From positions 1 through 64,000 of the forward strand of contig QXCR01000153.1 of the NCBI GenBank assembly GCA_004380135.1: a DNA stretch of 64,000 bases, in the 5' to 3' direction. Of the stretch, positions 10,226-20,854 are shown piece by piece. Numbering within the stretch: the stretch's first letter is position 1; every line of letters begins with the position of its first letter. Both the position numbers and the translations under genes were made by a program. Below the pieces are notes generated by a model, which made no database searches, was not told the DNA's origin, and worked only from the letters and a program-made list of their open reading frames with translations. The DNA is from Stemphylium vesicarium (lineage: Eukaryota; Ascomycota; Dothideomycetes; Pleosporales; Pleosporaceae).

Positions 10226-13200
10226 CTACTTAAGAGTAGAATCTGCTAAAAACGCTTTAGTAGGCGTCCTTTACTATCCTAAAGGCCCTTTATATAGGTT
10301 AACTACTATTCTAGCGCTTTTATCTTCTCTAGTAGTTCTACTAGTTTAAGGGACGTTTAGTAGTACTCTTTCTACTTAATATCGTAGTATAGCTTCTATC
10401 CACGCCCCTGGCGCTTAAGCTACTTAGCGACAATATCCTCTACGACGTACTCCTCCTCCCTATTTACTTATAGCGGTAGTGGCTAGTAGTTATCTTATAC
10501 TTAACTTAGTAGCGGGTCTATGCTAGTAGGGCGAAGTTAGTTAACGTAGAAAATAGGGTAGTAACCTAGTAGGGTGTCTAGTTTAACTAAATAACTATTA
10601 ACTACCTTAATTATAGTGTACTTAGCGCTTTTCTAATTAAGCTTATAAGACTCGCGGCTAGTACTATACTACTTATTAAGCCTTAGCTAGACCTTATCGC
10701 TAACCTTATACTTCCTAGCCTCCTTATAGTGCTTATTCGCCTACTTCTCTTATTTAACCTAGGCTTTAGCTATGCTAGCTTGAACTAAGTTAAATACTTC
10801 TTAGAACTTAGCCGTAATAGTCTTAGCCTTCTCGCGCTCTAAGCGCTCTTTAGCACTATACTTCTTACGATTAGCGCCTTAGGGTACTTCTAGCTATAGC
10901 GGGTCTACGTGGTAACCGTGTTATAGGAAGAATGGGGATACTCCTATTAACGTTGCGTCTCTTCTATTAATCGCTATCTAGGCTATAGGGCAAAGGGGTG
11001 CCTAATTGTCTTATGCCTAGCTAGTAAACGCTTAGATATACGCTTCCTACACGCTATTTATTCGCTCTGTCAACCTATCCGTCTGCGGGTAGAAGGCTAT
11101 TAATAGTTGCTACTTAATCTTTAGGATCTTGCAAAGGCGCTCCTATAATAAGCTTATAAACTAGCTACCTTAGTTAAACATAATTGCGTTAGGTAGCTAG
11201 TAGTAAGCGACTACGTGTCTAAGAAACGCTTAGACTACTATCTCTATTCTTATATTAGGTAGCAAGATAAAAATATATTCTTTTTCTAGATAGTTAGTTA
11301 CTACTATAAGGTTCTTTATACCTTCGCTAGTAGGTAGTTCTTTAATAAAGTCTATTAAGATTTCCTTCTAGAGGTAATTAGGGATAGGTAGCGGCTTAAG
11401 TAGTCCCTAGACTCTTTCTCTCTAAGGCTTTATCCTTCCGCACACGTCGCAGTTCCGTACGTAACGTCTAATGCTTTCCGTTATACCTGGCCAGAAGAAG
11501 TCACGAGCTAGCGTATAGTAGGTGATTTCTCTACCTAGGTAGCTAGCTAAGAGGGAACTATAGACTTCACTAATAATTTAGGTGCGCAGGTTCTCGCTAT
11601 TTAGCACCTATCTTCTACCTTAGTATAATAACGCTCCTTAGTTATCTATTAAGTACTCTAAGATTAAATACTTTACGCTTATACTTAGAGAGAACCTTTA
11701 TTTCTAGTTAACTATAGCTTACTTAGCGTCTTTATACTACTAATTATTCTTTAGGGCCTCTAGCTATAACGTCTCTAACTCGTTCCGCTAAGCTAGGCTT
11801 CCGTCTACTACGGCTAAGTCCGTTAACTTAGCTTATTCTGCAAGCGCCTCTCCTTCGTGCTCTGACTGCTCTACGCTGTCCCCGCCGGCAGTGTCCAGCT
11901 GCGCTGCGCCGTCGTTACCAACGGTGTCTGACGGTTCTTTAGTTAAACCAGGACGCACTCTAGTACGCCCTACACGTGTCCTTACTAACAATACCTAGCT
12001 GTCTACTAGGTCTTCCTCGTCCTCGCTAGCTTCCTTATAGCATTAGGACGTGGGTTTCAAGATCTATACTACGCGCTTCTAAAGACGCTCGTCTTTAGCG
12101 CCTATAGGTATATCTTATTCTCTCCTTAAGAGGGCGTCGGCTCTTATATTCTACTTACCTAGTTAATATAGTAATTCTATATTATAGCGACTTAGTAGCG
12201 CGGCCTAGCGCACCTAACGTTCGCTTAAGAGCTTTAGCTTTATAAAGTACTTAAGGTTCTTATAGTTAGTTATTACTCTAAAGCTCTTAACTAAACGTAG
12301 TTTAGCATTCTACTTCTTAAGGTAGTAGACGATAGTAAGTAGCTCCTTATTATAGATCTCGTAGTTACACTTATGGGCGTTGTTCTTCCTGGAGAAGTAT
12401 GCGCAAGGACGTAGTACTCCCTCGTCGTTATATTGCGATAGTACTTCTCCTACTGCGTAGCCCGATGAGTCGCATTCTAGCACTATATCGCGTTCTAGGT
12501 TAAAAGCAGCGAGGTTTAGCTCTATAAGGAAGATCTCCTTTAGCTTATTAAATACTAATTATTCTTTAGGTCCCTAGGTAAAGCTTATATCTCTTATTAA
12601 TTAAGTAAGAGAGGAAGCTATTCTAGTAAAGTCCCTAATAAACCTTTAGTAGAAGTTTACGAAGCTAAGAAATAACTAAACGCCTTTTACTATCCTAGGA
12701 GCCTCTTAGTTCTTAATAGCTTTAACCTTATCTAGATCTATGCGAATACCCTTCCTAGCGTTAATAATAAAGCTAAGGTACTTAGTAGACTTTACCTCAA
12801 ACTTATATTTCTTAATGTCTACGTAGAGGCCTACCCCCTAAAGCTTACTAAGGACCTTTTAGACCTACTCTTAGTATTAGTGTAGACTGCCGTCTATATA
12901 GATTAGCACGTCGTTAAGATATGCTAAGTAGAACTTATTAAGGTGCTCTCTTAAGGTCTAGTTAATATACCGCTAGAAGGTGCTTAGGGAATTTACTATA
13001 CTAAAAGGGGTTACTAACTACTTAAAGAGACTAAAACGCGTTTAGAAGGCTATCTTCTATTTATTACCTTTAGCTATATAAATCTTATAGAAGGCTGTGA
13101 TCACGTCTAGCTTAGTAAACTATTTAGCCTTACTTAGGTTATTAAGCGTTTCCTAGATAAGTAGTAATAGGTACCTATCCTTCTTAGTTATCGCGTTTAA

Positions 13201-16200
13201 CGCTTAGTAGTTAATATATAATTAGAGTCCTTCTCTAGGTTTCTTAGTAAATAAGACTAGCGCTAAAGCTAGCGAGCTACTTACGCGTATAAATCCCTTC
13301 TTAAGTAGGGAGGTGAGCTCCTTTTAGAGCACTAAAAGCTCACCTCTTGATATACTATATAGCGGGCCCCACGGTAGCTGTGGCTACTGACTGTCCTTTA
13401 ACTTAAACTTAATTTGATAGTCTACTCTAGATTCTCTATATAGGGGAAGCTTTGCTACTTCTTTTAGATTAAAGAGCTTATAGTAGCTCTAATAGTGCTC
13501 TAGTAGTAATAATCTTATATCTACTATCTTCTTTAGCGCTAGCGCCTTATTAATATCTATAATAGAGGTAGCGAATACGCGTACTCCTATCTCTAGGTTC
13601 TTAGATCTCTTTAGGAGACCCGCAAACGTAGCCGCGCTTACCTAGCGGGCGACGTTCTGGCTTATAAAGCTCTTATCGCACCTTACTTAAATGCCCTTTA
13701 AGTATATAAATAAGCTCCTTTTTACTAGAGCGATTATAATATTCTAGTAGTCTATTTACCCCTTTTCTAGGACGATGTTCTTATCTATATTATTAATAAC
13801 GTATGCGTAGGCGACCTCTTAGTAGCCGTATATATTAAACTTAAAATAAGAAACTTCCTTAATCTTAAATAGCTTCCTATTAATCCTCTTAATTATCTAA
13901 GAAGTAATTAAAAAGTGCTTAAGATAGCTTTAGCGAGTAAACTTATAACTAACTAGCGCGTAATATAAATACCTACTATCTATTAACGCGGTAGCGTTAT
14001 AGATAGAGTTTATAATTAGGTTAGCTATAAGAGGCGAGGTATTTATATATTAGTATTAAAACTAGTTTTATTTACTACTTATCTACTAATCTATCTTCAA
14101 AGGCTCTAAGTTAAGACTTTAACTTAGAGCTACTCTTTTCTTAAGTCCTCTAAGTCGCTACTATCTAATACTTTCGCGTGGCACTTATAAGCAGGCGAGG
14201 GTTCACGCTGAGCTGCCCTGCTCGCCTTAGTGCTCTTTAGCTTAGCACTCTTCTCGCAGTTCCTCGCCATGTGTCCTTTCTTACCATAGGAGTAGCACTT
14301 AATCTAATCGCTATTTAGTCTCTATTCCTTCGCACTTGCTTTATTAGCCTTTATAGGTTCCTAATCTATATTCTCTGGCGGTAAGGGCGTACGAGCGCGG
14401 CCTTACTTATTCTAGCCGTAAGGCCTATAAGCGTACTAGGTTAATCCTTCTCGCAACTTACTATAAAGGTTAATATAATAGAGGTTATTAGAGATCTTAA
14501 TTACCTTATTAGTATACTCTTTAAAGCTAACGTGCTTTAGAGTCTATAATATAAGCTATTAAAGTTCTATACTAAGGCTCTTACTAAATATCTCTTAGAG
14601 AATAGCGCTACTAAACTTCTAGCCTAATTCTACGCGCAACTAGTTAAACTTAGAGATATAATTATAAACTAATTATTAGTCTTACTTTAGATACTAAAGT
14701 TTATTTAGGGCTTACTTCTATTAGTATATATTAAGAAACTAAGTATCTATATACTACTATATCTTCTCTACTAAACCTAGTTAATTCTCTAGTATCTAGA
14801 ATAGAAGGACTTAATTAGCCTTATCTCTAGTTTAACTAAGAACGTATCGTTTCTTTGCGTTCTTAGTAGGGAATAGGTACTTATTATACTTAAGTTTTCC
14901 TTTATACTTATACTTCTAACCTAGATAGTTAGCGTAGCTACTATCGTATTGCTCTAAGTTAGGGAGCCTCTTCTTATTTAGTTTTTCTAATATAGTTAGC
15001 GTCGTTAAAGGATCTAGGTAACTCTTAGGCGTTAGTAAACGTATAGTTTACTATATTTCTCGCTATTTAAGCGCTTCTAACTAAGAGGTTATTAGAGCTA
15101 TTATCTACGTAAGCTAAGTCAAGGCTGCCATTATTACTACTGTCGCGTTCTAAGACGCCTTCGGTGAGCCCTTAGGTGACTCCCTAGCCCCAGCTACGCT
15201 CTTCGTTCGCCTTGCGATTTCGTTGATCATCGGCGCTATCGCAGCTTCCTTCTATCCGTCGTTCTTAAGTATTTAGACGATATTCTATTATATTTCGTCG
15301 TTAGGTACTCTAGTAAGGTGCTTTACTAACGCGTAGGCTAATAACTTATTAGCGTTAAGGTTAGGCAAGTTATCCTCTATCTTCTAATCTTCTATTAGGA
15401 GGCTTACTTCTTAGCTATATATGTGCCTGCTTCTCTTCGCAAGACTTCTAATCAATATTTACTTATTAATCGCTCTCGCACTAGCAGCTAGCTACTCTAG
15501 AGCTACTAGTAGTGGCCTACTCCTCTACGGTGAGGACTAGTAGGGCTTTAGTGGCCTATCGCTATTATAGGGCTTCTATAACTTACTCTTAGTAGTAAGT
15601 CCTTCTAAACGACCTTTAGTAGTTATTAGGTAGTCGCGTCTCTTAGGAACCTAATATCCTTTTACGCTCGCGATCTTCTACTAGTAGTTGCGTTAGCTAG
15701 TATCGCGGCCTATGCCTTATTTAATAGAGGACTAATAGGACTTACGTAGTAGACGTAGGTATAGCTATCTTTCTAGTAGCGCTAATTAGCCTTTAGATAG
15801 CTCTTATATACTATAGTAGGCTAGACCTACCTCTTTAGCCTTTAAAAAGATTATAGAATTTTTCTAACTACTACTACTTACTATCTTATAGTATCTTTTA
15901 TAACTAGTAGGACCTATTACTTAGTACTATTATAGTATCGTGTAAGGATTTTTCTATAGTATCCTTAATATATAAAGATACACGTTCTACGCTAGCGTAA
16001 TATAAGGCTAGTAGTATAATTAACTAAGCGTCTTATAAGGCTATAGTCCTAGATAAGTAATCTTATAATAGCTTATACCTAGTTATTATCTAAAGGCCTT
16101 TTAGATAGTAGAGTAATACTAATCCTATATAATAGATTAACCTACTCGCATATAATAAAGAGGTAGTTAAGAAGCTTAACGCGCGTCGCGTTAATAGAGT

Positions 16201-16239
16201 CTTATAGTAAGGCTCTACTAATTAGAATTAAATATAAAA

Positions 16240-16486
16240 TATAAGAGGCTACGCTTAGAGAGCTATCGCATAGGTATACTAAAATTATATTTAATAAAGA
16301 AAGAAACTAAGAATAGCTACACTCTAAAGGTTATTTAGGGGCGGCGGCTTAGAATATCGTTTTACTAGCGCGCTAGTGTAGAATCTGGGTGTCTAGCGGC
16401 TCACCCGGATTCTGTGAATAGTGCGCCCTGCGCACGTGACCGAGATCCCATCGAGGAATAAGCTGATTGGGCTTCAGCCCATTACA
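16240..16486 (-). repeat. 5' LTR of Gypsy element 2
   Basis: This is the partner of 9961-10207. Its minus strand starts TGTAATGGGCTGAAGCCC. The pattern of damage is the mirror image of the other LTR: the inner part (16240 to about 16,365) is RIP-mutated and the outer part (about 16,370-16,486) is intact. The TCTAC duplication follows at 16487-16491. Confidence 0.92.
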
Positions 16487-18085
16487 TCTACTTTTATAAT
16501 AAGGTTATTTAGGTCTATATAACTATAGATTATTAACGCCTTATTAAGCGTAGTAAGTAAGATATACGTAAGCTTTAATAGTTAGATAATAAAAGATAGT
16601 AAACGTGGCTTTTTTAGAGTAGTCGCTTACTTTACTAACGTAGCTAGAATAATATAAGACTTACCTATTAACCTACCTAAGCTCGCTAGCGCCTATACTA
16701 GTAAGGCTATTACTAAAGCTATCTTAATAACCCTCTTAGCGTATAGAGTAACTAGTAACTAAGTAGATTACTTTATACTAGATAACGCCGCTAATAACGA
16801 CACCGCAATTGCCGCGCTCGCACGCGAGTATAATTTCAACCTAGCTTACTAGCGCCTCTACTATAGTTGCCACACTCTTAACCTAATTAGCTAGGCTATT
16901 ATATTTAGTAATAATAAGGACGCCTATAGTAACACTTAAGAGTAGTATAGTACCGAAGAGCAGTACATGCGAGAGTGGCGGAAAGATGGCCCTATAGGCG
17001 TCCTAGTTGACGTCATCAACTATATCAAAACGCCGCAGCAGTATGAGCTTTTTCGCATTTTTCAGCACCGCGCCAATGCCGACCTGCCCGCCGAGGAGCG
17101 TCTCAAAGTGCTCGAGCCCGTCAAGCCTGTTGTTACTCGCTGGAACTCCTACTATGCCGCTTTTGAGCGAGCTACTAAGCTTTCAGCTGCCTACAACTTG
17201 TACGCCGAGCACCACATTAATAGGATCATCCTCGAAGACGCGCACGCCAATAAGCAGAATAACAAGCGGCCCGACGCTCTAAGCTAGATGAGATCAACTA
17301 GGCTGCGAGCTGCTAATTAGGTAGTAATTATAGAGTATTAGGACTACTTAACGCTGCTTAAGTACGCCACAAAATAGCTTAAGAGGCGTAGTAAAGATAG
17401 TAAATATAGGGCGATATATAAGGTTATACTAGTTTTTAAGTATATACTTAGCTAGCTTAAGGACTAGGCACGCCTATTTAAATAAGTTAACTTTAACGCT
17501 TACCTAGAGGCCCCTAAGGATCACCTAAAGGTTAACCTTCTCGCCGCGTAGGCTAAGGCTAACGACTACTATAGTAAGCTTAACGCCTTGCCCGCCTACT
17601 ACGCCGCTGTGTGCCTTCACCTATACTATAAAACTTACTATGATATAGCCTGGGCTAACAAAGCTTGGTGGCTTAGCAGTGCCAACGTGGCGTTTTAGCA
17701 GCTCTGGGCGGCGTACAAACCTCATCGCCCACGCCAATCGTACATGGCTGCGCTAAGTAGCAACAATATAGACGAGGCAATTAGCGCTATACTCGGCTGA
17801 AACGTCGGCCAAGAAGCTCCGTTAGACGAGTTTGAGCGCTGGAAAATGCAGGAGCCGCAATGGACGCAGGAGCAGTACACCGCGGATAGCAATCTAGTCT
17901 AATACTAGATTTAATTACTACTAAAATACCCGCATTTAGCGTAGTTTACGATTAATATTATAACTATCTTAGTATTAAGTAGCAACTATAAGCGCCTCTT
18001 TAGTAAGCTTAGCGACCTACTTAAGCTAAAATAATAAGCTTTAGGTAGTAAGCTACTTATAGCTCTTTAATTAGTAAGGCTAAGC
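16487..18085 (+). pseudogene. hAT transposase, central and C-terminal part (RIP-damaged)
   Basis: The reading resumes after the retrotransposon. LDNAANNDTAIAALAREYNF at about 16,780-16,835 is the DDE-region motif of hAT transposases. An undamaged block at 16967-17287 encodes EPVKPVVTRWNSYYAAFERA, the conserved 'RWNS' motif. About 17,590-17,900 encodes AWANKAWWLSSANVAF and ERWKMQEPQWTQEQY. The C-terminal dimerisation segment at about 17,930-18,085 is recognisable as YPHLA*FTINIITILVLSS with RIP stops. Undamaged and RIP-mutated blocks alternate with sharp borders near 17,290, 17,590 and 17,905. Confidence 0.8.
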
Positions 18086-18184
18086 TTTTAGATAAGGAAC
18101 TTTTAGACGATTATAATATACTTAAATAGAATAGTTAGCTATAGTAATATAGTAGTAGTATTTAGTCCCTTAGTAGTTAAGTAA

Positions 18185-18322
18185 ACTAAGTACTTATAAG
18201 TAAACTAAGTAAGTCAAGCAAGCAATAAATTGCTCCTAAGCAAGTCAAGTTACGTATACGCTCTAACCAAGCAAGTCAAGTTTGAGTCAGTGACTTGCTT
18301 AACTTGCTTGTTGGCAACTCTG
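18185..18322. repeat. hAT right terminus with subterminal repeats
   Basis: It contains repeated AAGCAAGTCAAGTT motifs in both orientations and ends in CTTGCTTGTTGGCAACTCTG, the inverted copy of the left terminus. The 8-bp duplication CCTCTCAG follows at 18323-18330. Confidence 0.85.
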
Positions 18323-18330
18323 CCTCTCAG

Positions 18331-18652
18331 GCCCTTGACGCCGGACTACGGCGATGTATGAAGTCTTCTTAGAGACTTTGCAAAGATCATACGGGATACC
18401 ATTCGTCGAACATCGCTCGTGCGGTTTGACGGCGAGGTTGGTGAGCTGTGGGAATCCAACTTGTTCTATTTTGATCGAAAAAACTGGACCGAGCAGCGAT
18501 GGTACGCTGGTTGGGTACAGAATGTGATACACCATGAGATACCCACGACGTTCTTTCGGCGTGCAGCTCAGCGATACCACATTCAGCCTCAGGCTTTGAG
18601 GACTATATATTCGGTCGTAAGACATGGAAATGCGAGCGCGCATGATGCATGA
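18331..18652 (+). pseudogene. Right part of the hAT-split hypothetical-protein gene
   Basis: With the transposon and one copy of the duplication removed, the frame of 8709 continues as RPLTPDYGDV. A TGA at about 18,354 (a likely CGA-to-TGA change) follows, then an open run to the natural end at 18652. That run includes LVRFDGEVGELWESNLFYFD, KNWTEQRWYAGWVQNV and HGNASAHDA. The C-terminal part has relatives in the window: a decayed copy of the NWTEQ segment lies at about 19,690-19,805. Function is unknown. The in-frame join across a 9.6-kb insertion is the main evidence that both halves belong to one gene. Confidence 0.65.
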
Positions 18653-19689
18653 ACTCTAATGGTACGCGTGCGATGGCTGTCTGGAAAACATCGTGAAAGT
18701 GATAGACGCCAATATGTAAAACACGTAATAAAACTCTGGGACTGAGTTCTGTCTGTGTCATTATCTCTGCTGGAATGGTGTTGACTGTGGCTCGCTAACA
18801 TCGCGGGACCCAAGAATTTAGCTATGATCGCCAGTAAGAAAACCTCACTTCTCAAATTGTTTGAGCGTGTCAGAAAGCTCATAGTACATACACTCCATGG
18901 AGGATTTCTGGAAAAAATAGACAGTAAAAGGATATCTTCATACGCAAAAAAACAGTTGCAGTCCGTGTCTCTTCATCAGGTCGCAACAGTTTAGACAAGT
19001 ACCTGAGTAGGGCACTAGTGATGTACTCTATGCGCATAAAGAGGATGGCATCCCGAACTGGATCGGTTGTGGGCTTCGCTTCACTTGCATTCACTGAATG
19101 AGAATACATCCGGCAGATTGCTGCTGACGCTGTGGTCATTGAGACCATGAGACTATGAGACCATGAGACCATTATGCCGGTGTGGCGTTGTTTCATTGTG
19201 GCGCAGCACGATTGTGGCCATACGATGAGCGGGGAAGTGGGGTGGAGAAAGACCAGACCGGCAGCTGGGGCTGGTGGGGGAGGGAGACTGTGGCGCTCGC
19301 AGCACGTTCAATCCAAGACTCATCTCCACTGCAATCGTTCACTACATCTGCCTCTCTGTGACTCAGCTCTTATACGCCTTTGCTGCTGAGCGTTCCTTGG
19401 AAATTTCAGTCAACAGCGGCTTGTCTCGGTGAGTCACAGCTGATTGCTAAGCACTCACGTGTCAGCGCTCGCCCAGCCAGTAATCTGCTGTGGTTTGCAA
19501 GGCGCATGGATCGTCGCCAGAAGTACCACAGTGCGATGGGCAACAGTCATGACGACTGTAGCTGCGGTATAAAAATCACTTCTACACCTCGCGAATCACT
19601 CTGCACCAGATCGCTTCTTCCGCCATGGCATCCAAGTCATTCGCGTATGGGAGCAGGTTTCCGTTCATGGCAGGTGCTCCCACATGACC
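18653..19689. other. Intergenic, no gene recognised
   Basis: Composition is normal, without RIP. Open frames here are short and overlap on opposite strands, with no recognisable motifs. The only structure seen is a short tandem of GAGACCAT units at 19,140-19,170. Confidence 0.6.
19140..19170. repeat. Short GAGACCAT-type tandem repeat
   Basis: Three to four imperfect copies of an 8-10-bp unit (GAGACCAT / GAGACTAT). It is a minor simple repeat with no evident function. Confidence 0.7.
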
Positions 19690-19805
19690 TACTATTCTGC
19701 GCAGCTACACGTAGATTTAGACTTGTAACTGGACAGAGCAGCAATGATGGCGCGATTGGATAGATAATGTAGAACATGTCGAAATTCGTTCTTAGTTCAT
19801 GTAGG
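19690..19805 (+). pseudogene. Decayed paralog fragment of the hAT-split gene
   Basis: The plus strand reads NWTEQQ*WRDWIDNVEHVEIR around 19,724-19,790. It parallels NWTEQRWYAGWVQNVIHHEIP of the remnant at 18331-18652, one kilobase to the left and in the same orientation. At DNA level AACTGGACAGAGCAGC matches AACTGGACCGAGCAGC. Only this core is recognisable; flanking codons are lost. It suggests that this family once lay here as a tandem pair. Confidence 0.55.
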
Positions 19806-20128
19806 GGATATCGAAGATGCAGAGTGACAGACATGAAGCGCTCACTTGCTGTCGTGGGTACTGCATGAAGCCATGCGGAACGTCAGCTTCAAGCAAAGTA
19901 GAAAGAGAAAATTCTAGCTAGATATGATTGCAAGAATCGATTCCAAATCGCCACTATCTCAGAGCGCTTTTCATGCCCTCGCTGTCATTCCATGTGGGTG
20001 TGCATGCGTTCGGGAAACGCCGTAGATGCCCCTCCAAAGCCGCCAAAAGTCTCGCGCCCGCCGCGACGTCCCCACTAACACCAGCAGTCGCTGCTCTCCC
20101 TCCCCTCCTCAGCCCGAAAACGACCACG

Positions 20129-20854
20129 ATGACGGCGCCCACACATCTCGACCCTTCCGAATTAGGCACGAAGTCCTACTGGGACGCAGCCTACGACACG
20201 GAGCGCAAAAACTTCGCCGCCAACGCCTCGGACGAGGGAACAATATGGTTCAGCGACGCAGGAGCCGAAGAGCGCATGCTCTCATTCCTAGAAGGCCTTA
20301 GCGACGAGGGCCACATACAAAAGGGCGAAGTCGATAATGTCGACGAGCCCAGCGCGCGTTTCCTTGACCTAGGCACAGGAAACGGTCACTTGCTGTTCGC
20401 GCTGCGCGAAGACGAATGGTGCGGGCAAATGGTTGGCGTAGACTACTCGACGCAAAGCGTGACGCTCGCGAGCTCGATCCGCGATGGAAAGGACGCCTCG
20501 TACGCCGACATTGCGTTCCACGAGTGGGATATCCTCTCGCAGGTGCCCGGCGCGTGGCTGGGTGACGGCTTCGATGTGGTGCTGGATAAAGGCACGTTTG
20601 ACGCTATTTGCTTGTCGCAGGAGCAGGATGCGCGGGGGCGTAGGATCTGTGAGGGGTATAGGGAGAAGGTTGAGCCGCTGGTGAAGAAGGGCGGCAGGTT
20701 CCTTATCACAAGCTGCAATTGGACTGAGGAAGAGCTAAAGGGCTGGTTTGGGGGAGGTGGGTTGGAGTTTGACGGCAAGGTCAAGTATCCCAGTTTCACT
20801 TTTGGAGGCAAGACTGGGAGCAGTGTTGTCACGCTGTGCTTCAAGAGGAGATGA
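20129..20854 (+). CDS. EFM4: Protein-lysine N-methyltransferase EFM4 (eEF1A methyltransferase)
   Basis: A single-exon gene of 241 codons from the ATG at 20129. The frame is open further upstream, but homology-like sequence starts only at MTAPTHLDPSELGTKSYWDA, so the upstream methionines are not used here. Motif I of a class I SAM-dependent methyltransferase is at residues 78-90 (FLDLGTGNGHLL). The family-specific VVLDKGTFDAICL is at about 150-162, and SCNWTEEEL lies near the end. The family (See1/EFM4, METTL10) methylates a lysine of translation elongation factor eEF1A in the cytosol. Yeast EFM4 is about 257 residues, so the length fits. The neighbour is transposon debris on the left and an unrelated gene on the right. 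Confidence 0.9.
   Translation: MTAPTHLDPSELGTKSYWDAAYDTERKNFAANASDEGTIWFSDAGAEERMLSFLEGLSDEGHIQKGEVDNVDEPSARFLDLGTGNGHLLFALREDEWCGQMVGVDYSTQSVTLASSIRDGKDASYADIAFHEWDILSQVPGAWLGDGFDVVLDKGTFDAICLSQEQDARGRRICEGYREKVEPLVKKGGRFLITSCNWTEEELKGWFGGGGLEFDGKVKYPSFTFGGKTGSSVVTLCFKRR

Larger units (their letters stand above)
9961..16486 (-). mobile_element. Full-length Ty3/Gypsy LTR retrotransposon (element 2), nested in the hAT
   Basis: Two 247-bp LTRs (9961-10207 and 16240-16486) bracket it, and the 5-bp target duplication TCTAC lies at 9956-9960 and 16487-16491. The minus-strand order is 5' LTR, gag with a zinc knuckle (CYSYGKKGHMARNC near 14245-14290, second Cys changed to Tyr), RT (YLNDVLIY at about 12,895-12,921), RNase H (about 12,150), integrase with a zinc-finger half (RRYVRNCDVCGRIK at about 11,445-11,485), polypurine tract and 3' LTR. 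Most of the interior is RIP-mutated with stops in all frames. At 6.5 kb it has the normal length of a fungal Gypsy element. It inserted after the hAT did. Confidence 0.93.
8710..18322 (+). mobile_element. hAT-superfamily DNA transposon, interrupted by an LTR retrotransposon
   Basis: It is flanked by identical 8-bp direct repeats CCTCTCAG (8702-8709 and 18323-18330), the duplication length expected of hAT elements. The terminal inverted repeats are CACAGTTGCCAAAAAGCAAG on the left and, reverse-complemented, CAGAGTTGCCAACAAGCAAG on the right. Many subterminal copies of AAGCAAGTCAAGTT lie at both ends. It carries a plus-strand transposase relic. Without the nested retrotransposon (6,526 bp plus one 5-bp duplication) the element is about 3.1 kb, a normal size for an autonomous hAT. 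The host gene reads through in frame once the element is removed. Confidence 0.92.

Noticed and set aside
16967..17287. Two overlapping plus-strand ORFs as separate genes
   Set aside because: The first is the undamaged block of the hAT transposase; the second is an alternative frame open by chance in GC-richer sequence.
19928..20128. N-terminal extension of EFM4 (66 extra codons)
   Set aside because: The frame is open, but the sequence is low-complexity and the conserved start begins at ATG 20129.
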